Assembly: GCA_949288785.1 (NCBI GenBank)
Contig: CASELQ010000006.1
Location: 1-48,888 of the forward strand
Direction of reading: 5' to 3'
Length of the DNA: 48,888 bases
DNA from: an uncultured Eubacteriales bacterium
Lineage (GTDB): Bacteria > Bacillota > Clostridia > Christensenellales > Borkfalkiaceae
In this document: piece after piece, positions 42,165 to 48,888 of the stretch
Layout of the letters: each line of letters begins with the position of its first letter
Position numbering within the stretch: the first letter of the stretch is position 1
Program-made: the position numbers and the translations under genes
Notes under the pieces: generated by a model
What the model was told of the DNA's origin: nothing
Database searches by the model: none
What the model saw: the letters and a program-made list of their open reading frames with translations, nothing else

Positions 42165-43751
42165 TTAATATGGAAGAACAAATACGGCAAACCCCGCGGA
42201 AAGATTAAACATTATTTTGCCATCGTCAAGAGGTCTGAGAGTCATTTCACCTCTGCTCCAAACTTCGGCCGCCTTAAAATCTTTCCCGAAATCCAACGTG
42301 GCAGTAAGCGAAATATCACCCTTTTTATTATTGGAAGGCGCCTGCGGATTGAATAACATATACATATACTGTCCGTTCTTTTCGTCTTTTAGTTCAGTAC
42401 AAAGCGCTATTTGAGATTCTTCCACTGCTACTCCTTTAAGCACGGAAAACTCGTTTTGCTCTACGTTGGACAGATAATTATTTGCCATAAAATTCACCGG
42501 CCGCTCGGCAAAATAATTTACTCCCAAATAATCAAAATTCAGTGCAACAGGAGCAAAGCGCTGCATTTCCGCATGAATATCGCGCATCCAGTAATAAAGC
42601 GGCGTTTTTTCTCCGCTTCTGTCAACAAAAGCCGTTCCGTCCGTATGATAAGCTCCTTCACGATTTTGCTGCTTGGTCCAATAAGTATAATATGCAAACG
42701 TATCGATGCCAAATCCCATATATGAATTAACCTGATAATACATTTCGCTCATGGTGGGGGCTTTCATTACAAAGTTAAGCCCCGCTTTATCCCTGGTAAG
42801 TTCCGTACTTTGACACACGGTGCTCACAGGCAAATTATATTCTTTCGCCAAATCACATATAATCTGAGCATTTCTGAAATGGGTAAGCAGTATCGAATAA
42901 CTTGCGTCATCGTCTATACCGGTCTGCATAAATGGATATGAATCCCAGCACAATCTGTCCGCATCGCACAACTCAATGTATTGCCTTACGTAATGCTCGT
43001 AAGAATCTTCGACAGACATATCGGCAAATTTATCATCCGTAATATCTACAAACAACGTTTTATGGTCCGTATCGAGCGGAAGCAGATTCAGCTGAATGTA
43101 TATTTCAGGCATTGCTTTTTTCAGCGCTCTGTAAACCTGTCCCGCGGCCGGCAGCTGATACCATCTCGGTTCGTCAACCAGCATAACGCCTATAAACGTT
43201 TCGTGCTCTTTATAATCTTTGATACATTCCGAAAGATAATCAACGAGTTCTTGCTCGTTTGCAAAAGGCTGCTGTCTGCCAGTTGCATTCATCGCCGTCT
43301 GCGAAAGAGCGGCACCCTCTCCGTATATCGGCTGAGATTCACAGGAAAGAGTCTGAATACGGCTGTCATATACTATAACGCTCTCCAACCCCGCCGCCAG
43401 CGCATTATCCATATTCTTTTTCGTCTGGGAACTTTCCCATTCTTCCCCGGAATACGGGTCGTTACCCTGTAACATAAGAGTGTTCAGACCGCAATCAAGG
43501 TATTCTTTATACCGTTCTTTAGTACGGAAATCTATTCTGTTACCGTTTTCATCCTGAGCAAAAAAGCCTTCGTTATCAATTGCCCAGGTCCCGTCCGTGG
43601 GAGAGCTGTATCCGTAAGTTGTAAATTTCCCGCTGCTTTCCGAATAATATTTCGAATACGGATTGCCTGAAAGGTCAGTACCTCCGCAACCCGAAAAAGT
43701 ACATACAGAAAGTATCAATGCAATTGTAATGGAAAAAAATTTCTTTTTCAT
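42165..43751 (-). CDS. Secreted TIM-barrel-like lipoprotein, putative glycosidase
   Basis: A 528-aa lipoprotein. The signal ends in lipobox FSGC (lipid Cys near 22). The body looks like a (beta/alpha)8 barrel of glycosidase type: GYSSPTDGTWAIDNEGFF, RYKEYLDCGLNTLMLQGND, then MLVDEPRWYQ with an Asp-Glu-Pro like the acid/base of clan GH-A enzymes, DRLCWDSYPFM, and FAYYTYWTKQQNREGAYHTD. The last 110 residues are beta-rich, as in glycosidase C-terminal domains. I cannot name a family or substrate. It is a clear paralogue of the gene upstream. AGGAGG precedes the ATG. It is the last gene of a three-gene unit. Confidence 0.75.
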   Translation of the reverse strand: MKKKFFSITIALILSVCTFSGCGGTDLSGNPYSKYYSESSGKFTTYGYSSPTDGTWAIDNEGFFAQDENGNRIDFRTKERYKEYLDCGLNTLMLQGNDPYSGEEWESSQTKKNMDNALAAGLESVIVYDSRIQTLSCESQPIYGEGAALSQTAMNATGRQQPFANEQELVDYLSECIKDYKEHETFIGVMLVDEPRWYQLPAAGQVYRALKKAMPEIYIQLNLLPLDTDHKTLFVDITDDKFADMSVEDSYEHYVRQYIELCDADRLCWDSYPFMQTGIDDDASYSILLTHFRNAQIICDLAKEYNLPVSTVCQSTELTRDKAGLNFVMKAPTMSEMYYQVNSYMGFGIDTFAYYTYWTKQQNREGAYHTDGTAFVDRSGEKTPLYYWMRDIHAEMQRFAPVALNFDYLGVNYFAERPVNFMANNYLSNVEQNEFSVLKGVAVEESQIALCTELKDEKNGQYMYMLFNPQAPSNNKKGDISLTATLDFGKDFKAAEVWSRGEMTLRPLDDGKIMFNLSAGFAVFVLPY

Positions 43752-43760
43752 AATTCCTCC

Positions 43761-45122
43761 TTATTCTTTTACCTCAAAAAATGCGCTGTCCCCCGCTTTG
43801 AGGGTAAATTCACTCTCGGATATATCAATACCGCCGGGCTTTTTAAGAGAAAAAGTTTTTATAAGTTTACCCGCAAAAATCACACGTATCTTCTTTTCTC
43901 CCGAGAACTCTCCCTCAGGGTCGTTGGCATTGAACAGACAGTACACCGTTTCACCACCCGGTTTGTGCCTGAGCCTTGTTATAACCACCGCGGTATTTTC
44001 TTCCATCTCCAAGGAACGAATACCATCAAACTTTCGCCGTTCCATTCCGGACAAGGCTTCGGGCGTCTTAAAAAATGACGTCCTGTACCCGCTGTCTTCA
44101 TACTCACATTCCAGCAGATACGGCGCCAAAACCTGCATTTCTCCGTGTAATTTTTTCATTACGGCGTAAAGAGCCGTTCTTACCCCGTCGCTCGTTATGA
44201 ATGCGGTACCGTCTGTATGTATTCCGAATTCAAAGCCGTTCTGTTGCTTGTGCCAATACGTATAATAAGCCACACTCTTGACACCGAATGCGAGAACGCA
44301 GTTCAGCTGCCAGCGCATATCATCTTCTCCACAAGACCGGAATCGTATCTTTCCGTCTATATATAATGCCGTTGCCTGACAGACAAAGTAAAATTTTACC
44401 CCTTTTTCTCTGCATACGTCGGCGGCAATCTGCAGCCCGGTGAGATGATGCCACAAAATAAACATACCTTTTTCGGGTTCCAGTCTCATTGGATATGAAT
44501 CATAAAGCAGATAATCCGAACCGGAGCGTTCAAGATAAGTGCGAATATAATTTTCAAAACCGTCGCACAAATCCTGATTGGCGCCTTTTTCCATATATAA
44601 AGCGTTGTTGCACGAATAAAGCGGAAGCAAATTGCACTGCACGAATATGTTCGGCGCTACTTTTTTTGCCGCTCGCATTATCTGAGACAAAGCCTCAATC
44701 TGGAACCATCTGGGTTCGTCCACAAGCATAAAACCGTAAAAAGCCGGATGCTTTGAATAATCGCGTGTGCAGAAAGCAATAAATTCCTCAAGCTGTCCCT
44801 CGTCCGCAAAATCTTTGTCTTTTCCGATTATTCCGCCGCTCTTTTCAGACAAATCAAAAATTCTTTTGTCATAAATAATTATCTTCTTTATACCGGCGGC
44901 ATAGGCGTTATCCATATTCTTTTTGGTTTGTGAACTTTCCCACTTCTCCCCGGTATACGGGTCGTTACCCTGCAACATCAAAAGATTGAGCCCGCAGTCA
45001 AAATACTCTTTATATCTGCTCTTTGTCCTGTAATCCACTCCGGTAGAAAATAATGTTTCATCTATTCTCCACGTTCCGTCAGTAGGAGAACTGTAACCGT
45101 ATAATATAAATTTTTTGTCCAT
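43761..45122 (-). CDS. TIM-barrel-like putative glycosidase without signal peptide
   Basis: A 453-aa paralogue of the lipoprotein gene downstream. Shared blocks include YGYSSPTDGTW, RYKEYFDCGLNLLMLQGND, KWESSQTKKNMDNAYAAGI, MLVDEPRWFQ and YYTYWHKQQNG. It starts directly at the barrel (MDKKFILYGYSSPTDG) with no signal peptide or membrane segment, so it should stay in the cytoplasm while its twin is exported. AGAGG lies about 8 bases before the ATG, supporting this start. The putative catalytic Glu is in the DEP motif. Substrate unknown; a split between extracellular and intracellular processing of the same glycan is a reasonable guess. Confidence 0.75.
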   Translation of the reverse strand: MDKKFILYGYSSPTDGTWRIDETLFSTGVDYRTKSRYKEYFDCGLNLLMLQGNDPYTGEKWESSQTKKNMDNAYAAGIKKIIIYDKRIFDLSEKSGGIIGKDKDFADEGQLEEFIAFCTRDYSKHPAFYGFMLVDEPRWFQIEALSQIMRAAKKVAPNIFVQCNLLPLYSCNNALYMEKGANQDLCDGFENYIRTYLERSGSDYLLYDSYPMRLEPEKGMFILWHHLTGLQIAADVCREKGVKFYFVCQATALYIDGKIRFRSCGEDDMRWQLNCVLAFGVKSVAYYTYWHKQQNGFEFGIHTDGTAFITSDGVRTALYAVMKKLHGEMQVLAPYLLECEYEDSGYRTSFFKTPEALSGMERRKFDGIRSLEMEENTAVVITRLRHKPGGETVYCLFNANDPEGEFSGEKKIRVIFAGKLIKTFSLKKPGGIDISESEFTLKAGDSAFFEVKE

Positions 45123-45143
45123 ATAATCCTCTCGTACGCGCCG

Positions 45144-48119
45144 TTATTCCGCCGGTATAATCTCAAAAGTAAATTCCGCCGCTCTCATTTCGTTTCCATA
45201 CGCTATTGCATATCGTCCCGAAAGCCAGTTCTCATCGTATTCGCCGTAAGGAATGGTAACGGTAAAATCCGCAGGCGTATAAGTGGTGTTGTCGTCAGAT
45301 GCAAGCGAAAACAAAAACGTAAGATTTTTATCCGTATCCAACGACGTTTTTACGGTATAAGTAAAAGCAACGCTCCCGTAACTGTCTTCCAACGCTTTGA
45401 AAAAACTGTTATCGCCCCTCATCTGTATCTGTTCGTTTATACCGAAACCGCTGTAATCGTAGTTATCGTAATCGGAAGGGTCTCCCGTCTCCAGCCGATT
45501 CGGGCCGGTAAAATAAGTTCTTCCGTGATACTGACCGGCTTGTTCAATAAGCATGGCATAACCGGTACCCCCGCCTATAAGCTGACCGCCGGGCACGTCC
45601 GCAAATAATACGAGATTGGGAAGTCTCGGACCGGTGGCGCGTATTACGAGGGTATCTCCCACGTTATATTCGCCAAGACTTGCATATGCAAGATCAGTGG
45701 AATTACCATTCGAATCAAGAATAAACCCGTCGGCCTTTTGGTCAAGCGTTACCTTATTGCCCGAAACAGTACCTGAATAAACTGTCTGAACCACATCTTC
45801 GTCAGGTATATCGGCAGCGGGAGTATTTTCAAACGAAAAAGTAATTTCCGCTCCTATCTCACCCGCGGCTCCATACGCTACCGCATACCTTCCTGTAAGC
45901 GGTATTTCATTATTCACAAAAATCGAAAAACTTTCCGATGCATAATATACTAACTTACCTTCGCTTCCAGGCGTATAAAGTGTAGCAGTTACTCTAATAT
46001 TCGTATCGCTCTCTTTTTCGGTAATTATGTCGTAAATATACTCCGTACCGTCATTAAGGTTTTCAAAAGTAAGCAATGACCCGGCTTTTTGAGCAGCAAC
46101 ACTCTTTCTTGCATCACTAAAATAAAGGTCCGTCCTGCCAAGGTAAGTTCCGCTGCTTTCCGTTCCGGTACTAAGCCTGTGAGGGCCGGATACGGTAAAA
46201 TATTTAGTTTGTGCATATGAACTTCCGGGATATTCTCTTGAAGTTGTAACTGCAATACCGGTTCCGTAATGCACCTGCTGTCCGCCGTTTACGTCCGCAA
46301 ATAAAACCACGTTGGGAATATTTTTACCCGTAAACTTAAACCTCAATCTGTCCCCGATTTCATAGGCACCAAGCCCTAAAAACGCGGAGTCCTGATAGTA
46401 AACGAAAGGAGTTGCAACTTCCACGTGTTTGCTTGTGGCGGCAAGCGTAACGCTTCCGTCTTCGTTATACTCCACCTGATATTCCGGCAACGCTTCAAGT
46501 TTTTCCACTTTGAAAACGCAGTTGGCCTCGTTGGAAGCTCCGTATACCACGGCAAAAGTATTTTCGAGGTCAGGCAGGCGATGTTCGTAATTGAAAGTTA
46601 TTGACTTTACGCGTTCATATCCTCCGTCTGTTTTTCTGTCAAGCATAAAGTACAGTTTGATGAATCTTCCCTCTATGGCATCGCCGTTATACGATATTTC
46701 ACCCGAAGAGGCTCCCGAAAGCGAATACTGAGTACCTACAGTATAACGGTATTCCACTCCGTCTTCCAGGTTAAGATAACCGAAAGGACTTTGATTTACA
46801 GGCGAATCACCCGGTACGCCGTTTGAAACGCCCACCCCGTCGATGTAGGCTTTGTTATTTTCGCAAATTGCCTTGTATCCGCCAGTGTAATCGGCGGGAT
46901 TTCCACTGTCCAGCCGATACGGCCCCAGTATAGAAAATCTTTGAGAATTAGCTCCGCCGTTCACGTAACTGGACTGCAAGAATAAACCCGTGCCTCCGCC
47001 CGCGGCCTGACCGTTGTTCGTGTCCGTGAACAGGGCGAGATTAGGTATGTTTTTGCCGGTAAAAGTAAACTGCAAAGCGTTACCCGTTTTATATTCCCCG
47101 AGGCCAACATACGAATAATACGTCTTATGACCGTTATTCACGTCATTGAGGAAACTGCCCGCAAGCAGTTTATATTCTCCGGTAGCCTCGTTATATCTTG
47201 CTCCGAAAGCATCCGTGTTTATTTTTTCAAATCCGGAAAGGCCATCACCGTAATCTACATTATCCTCAGGAACGTACTGTACGTTTATGTTATTCCGGCT
47301 GTCGCCGTAAATCACCATGCTGCCGTTTGTGGGAATTGCCGCGCCTCGGTAAGTTTCCGAATCGTAACTGTAAACGCACTCTCCGGTCTTACAGGTTGTA
47401 TCCGTATAGCTTTCCACTTCGTAAATTTCTACTCTGAAACTTTCCGAATTGGTTCCGGCATCTTTATGAAATGAAGTTTTAAGCAGATAATCTTTGTCGT
47501 CTTCCAGATTCTCCCTGCCGAAATTCAGGTCGTCGTTAAGTTTGGAATTTGCGCGGGCGGTAACAATGCCGTTCATCATGGTTGGTCCGTACATAACCCA
47601 ACCGTATCCTTCAGTTTCGCGGAAACGGAAAGACAGCCAGTTTCCCTGAGATACGTAATATATTCCGTAAGGGTCTACGGCAGTTTCGTCAGACTTTACG
47701 TGAAGTCCTATCTGCGGAATATTCTTACCGCTGAATAAAACACTCACGCTTTCGTTAGCGGCATGTTCGCCGGATATAACCGCATAGGAAAGTCCCCTGT
47801 AAGTATCGCTCGAAGGCGCCGCAAGCAATTTAAAAGCGTAAGGATTCTCATCGGAGTACACAACGTTTTTACCCGTCTCTATAACTGAAAATCCTTCACC
47901 GTTTTCCGTCCCCTGCGAAGGATTATCTATCACGTTGACGAGAATATAATCTTCTGTTTCCTTGTCTCCCGATATAACGTTGAAATCAAAACGATATTCG
48001 CCCGTCTTATCAAATACGAACGTTTCATCGGATCCAAGTTCTACATCTTTCCACTCCCCCGCGTCATCGTCAACGCCGAAAGTAAATTCACGGTAATAGG
48101 AGGAATACGCAATGGCAAA
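45144..48119 (-). CDS. Large four-repeat surface protein, 5'-truncated at the mobile-element boundary
   Basis: The frame is open from 48119 and ends at 45144 (992 codons). The only later start is a GTG at 47933 without a Shine-Dalgarno, and there is no signal peptide, so the 5' end is probably missing. An Ig-like segment (about 48060-47930, ELGSDETFVFDKTGEYRFDF) precedes four tandem repeats of about 215-250 aa. Counted from the GTG they cover about 11-225, 228-480, 483-702 and 713-927. Each has a core FTGKNIPNxxLFxD (69, 293, 536; GPRLPN at 770 in the last), then a GGGTG-type loop, and a terminal strand; repeats 2 to 4 close with a YAIAYG-type strand. The fold is probably a concanavalin-like beta sandwich, hence lectin-like. 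It lies 21 bases upstream of the two putative glycosidases. Binding function is inferred. Confidence 0.7.
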   Translation of the reverse strand, partial: FAIAYSSYYREFTFGVDDDAGEWKDVELGSDETFVFDKTGEYRFDFNVISGDKETEDYILVNVIDNPSQGTENGEGFSVIETGKNVVYSDENPYAFKLLAAPSSDTYRGLSYAVISGEHAANESVSVLFSGKNIPQIGLHVKSDETAVDPYGIYYVSQGNWLSFRFRETEGYGWVMYGPTMMNGIVTARANSKLNDDLNFGRENLEDDKDYLLKTSFHKDAGTNSESFRVEIYEVESYTDTTCKTGECVYSYDSETYRGAAIPTNGSMVIYGDSRNNINVQYVPEDNVDYGDGLSGFEKINTDAFGARYNEATGEYKLLAGSFLNDVNNGHKTYYSYVGLGEYKTGNALQFTFTGKNIPNLALFTDTNNGQAAGGGTGLFLQSSYVNGGANSQRFSILGPYRLDSGNPADYTGGYKAICENNKAYIDGVGVSNGVPGDSPVNQSPFGYLNLEDGVEYRYTVGTQYSLSGASSGEISYNGDAIEGRFIKLYFMLDRKTDGGYERVKSITFNYEHRLPDLENTFAVVYGASNEANCVFKVEKLEALPEYQVEYNEDGSVTLAATSKHVEVATPFVYYQDSAFLGLGAYEIGDRLRFKFTGKNIPNVVLFADVNGGQQVHYGTGIAVTTSREYPGSSYAQTKYFTVSGPHRLSTGTESSGTYLGRTDLYFSDARKSVAAQKAGSLLTFENLNDGTEYIYDIITEKESDTNIRVTATLYTPGSEGKLVYYASESFSIFVNNEIPLTGRYAVAYGAAGEIGAEITFSFENTPAADIPDEDVVQTVYSGTVSGNKVTLDQKADGFILDSNGNSTDLAYASLGEYNVGDTLVIRATGPRLPNLVLFADVPGGQLIGGGTGYAMLIEQAGQYHGRTYFTGPNRLETGDPSDYDNYDYSGFGINEQIQMRGDNSFFKALEDSYGSVAFTYTVKTSLDTDKNLTFLFSLASDDNTTYTPADFTVTIPYGEYDENWLSGRYAIAYGNEMRAAEFTFEIIPAE

Positions 48120-48396
48120 CTATTTTCGTATCACCGCTTACCACCCCGCAGAGAATGTCTGCGCCGTCTTCGACAGCAACGGGCGCTTTGAAAAGCTTTG
48201 GCAATTCTCGGCGTTCCTCGTCCAAAAAGGCTTCAAAATCGTCGAAGTCGGCTCGGACGATAAATTCCATGAAGGCAATATTCCCAAAGTGCAGGAAGAT
48301 ACTTCCCTCATCCTGCGAGCTTGCGCAAAAGGCGAACCGAAGAAAGACGGAACTGCTATAGAAATTCACGGAAAGCATTACGAGGTGATACCATGA
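48112..48396 (+). CDS. Small protein of mobile-element type, unknown function
   Basis: A 94-aa soluble protein (MANYFRITAYHPAENVCAVF, then LWQFSAFLVQKGFKIVEVG). Proteins of this appearance recur among the small cargo genes of integrative and conjugative elements in gut Clostridia; that is recollection, not a search. GGAGGA lies 7 bases before the ATG. Its 3' end overlaps the next gene as ATGA. Its start overlaps the 5' end of the oppositely directed repeat protein, which is unusual for two native genes and marks a junction. Confidence 0.72.
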   Translation: MANYFRITAYHPAENVCAVFDSNGRFEKLWQFSAFLVQKGFKIVEVGSDDKFHEGNIPKVQEDTSLILRACAKGEPKKDGTAIEIHGKHYEVIP

Positions 48397-48706
48397 CAAA
48401 GCGTGAAATCTGCGACGAACACCGTACCGTAGACCAAGAACCCGAAGTCTATGCCAAGATGAAAGCTATCGAAAAAAATACGGATGCCTTGTCTATGCCG
48501 TAACGCACGAATTTACTCCGTTCGGCGAATGCTATGACTTCCTCATCGTATCGGACTATCCCGAAGAATGGGACGACTTAATGAACGATGACGGCAACAG
48601 GCACTGCGCTTACGCCTATGTCTGGAACAAAGACGACGAATGGTGTTCGGAGTTCAGCGACATAATCGTGCAGAGCTTTGGCGGCGGCATCAAAAGAGTC
48701 GCGTGA
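48393..48706 (+). pseudogene. Mobile-element-type small gene with apparent frameshift
   Basis: The frame starting at ATG 48393 reads MTKREICDEHRTVDQEPEVY, then stops early after 36 codons. Adding one A to the run of seven at 48472-48478 joins it to the frame IEKKYGCLVYAVTHEFTPFG, continuing to CSEFSDIIVQSFGGGIKRVA and a stop at 48706. The joined product would be about 104 aa. It follows the previous gene with a 4-base overlap. The break may be a real mutation or a homopolymer sequencing error. Confidence 0.72.
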
Positions 48707-48714
48707 GGTGAAAT

Positions 48715-48888
48715 ATGAAAGTATATCTTGTAAAACTTGATTGGTCCACCGAAGACAGCAACGACATCGAACTGTTCGTTTGCGGCACATATGACAAGGC
48801 TTACGAAAAGTTCAAAGAACTTATCGCAAACGAAATGAACCCGGACAACTCGTGGGTTGGCGAACTCGAATGGGAAAACGGCGTTCCG
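48715..48888 (+). CDS. Mobile-element-type small protein, partial
   Basis: The frame starts at ATG 48715, with GAGGTG just upstream, and runs off the window after 58 codons (MKVYLVKLDWSTEDSNDIEL, then AYEKFKELIANEMNPDNSWV). It is soluble and acidic, in the same style and strand as the two genes before it, so it probably belongs to the same element. Function unknown. Confidence 0.7.
   Translation, partial: MKVYLVKLDWSTEDSNDIELFVCGTYDKAYEKFKELIANEMNPDNSWVGELEWENGVP

Overview
The window looks like a chromosomal segment of a spore-forming Bacillota, class Clostridia, probably an uncultured gut lineage. The evidence is a SpoIIID orthologue behind a sigma-E-type promoter, a prs-pth-mfd block, groES-groEL under a CIRCE operator, a single-chain glycyl-tRNA synthetase, and strong Shine-Dalgarno and sigma-A signals. 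The genus cannot be fixed from sequence alone. Most genes lie on the minus strand. No rRNA, tRNA or CRISPR array was recognised.

Layout. 1-5.9 kb: a SurA/PrsA-like lipoprotein (cut by the window edge), mfd, pth and prs. 6.2-22.5 kb: an exopolysaccharide/capsule locus. A Wzz-like chain-length protein is divergent on the plus strand. One minus-strand unit starts at a promoter near 22.57 kb and carries the initiating sugar-phosphate transferase, mannose-1-P guanylyltransferase, phosphohexomutase and an unusual guanylyltransferase-like/isomerase fusion, giving GDP-mannose supply and lipid-carrier priming. A second minus-strand unit starts at a promoter near 16.28 kb and carries glycosyltransferases, a frameshifted Wzy polymerase and a Wzx flippase. 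Inside the locus sit an AT-rich small island (7.5-8.2 kb) and a CoA-disulfide-reductase-like flavoprotein with a rhodanese domain. 22.7-31.1 kb: tadA, an M14 peptidase, rlmH, a CPBP protease, lipoproteins, glnS and glyS. 31.4-33.4 kb: groEL/groES. 33.4-33.8 kb: a repeat-rich noncoding stretch with a perfect 23-bp dyad. 33.8-38.5 kb: a membrane-anchored protein, then an operon of an HPr-kinase-like protein, PqqD and DUF1846, and a divergent apbE whose promoter implies a leaderless mRNA. 38.6-41.4 kb: an SsuABC/NMT1-type ABC transporter behind a structured leader with a terminator and a competing antiterminator, which I consider a candidate riboswitch. 41.7 kb: spoIIID. 42.1-48.1 kb: two paralogous TIM-barrel-like putative glycosidases and a very large repeat protein. 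48.1 kb to the end: plus-strand genes resembling integrative-element cargo, which abut and truncate the repeat protein.

The best candidates for something undescribed are the attenuator/riboswitch-like leader at 41.27-41.43 kb, the three-gene surface module at 42.2-48.1 kb (four-repeat GKNIPN protein plus a secreted and an unsecreted paralogue of one enzyme family), and the HPr-kinase-like/PqqD/DUF1846 operon. Two apparent frameshifts, in a C4 run at 13122 and an A7 run at 48472, sit in homopolymers and may be sequencing errors.
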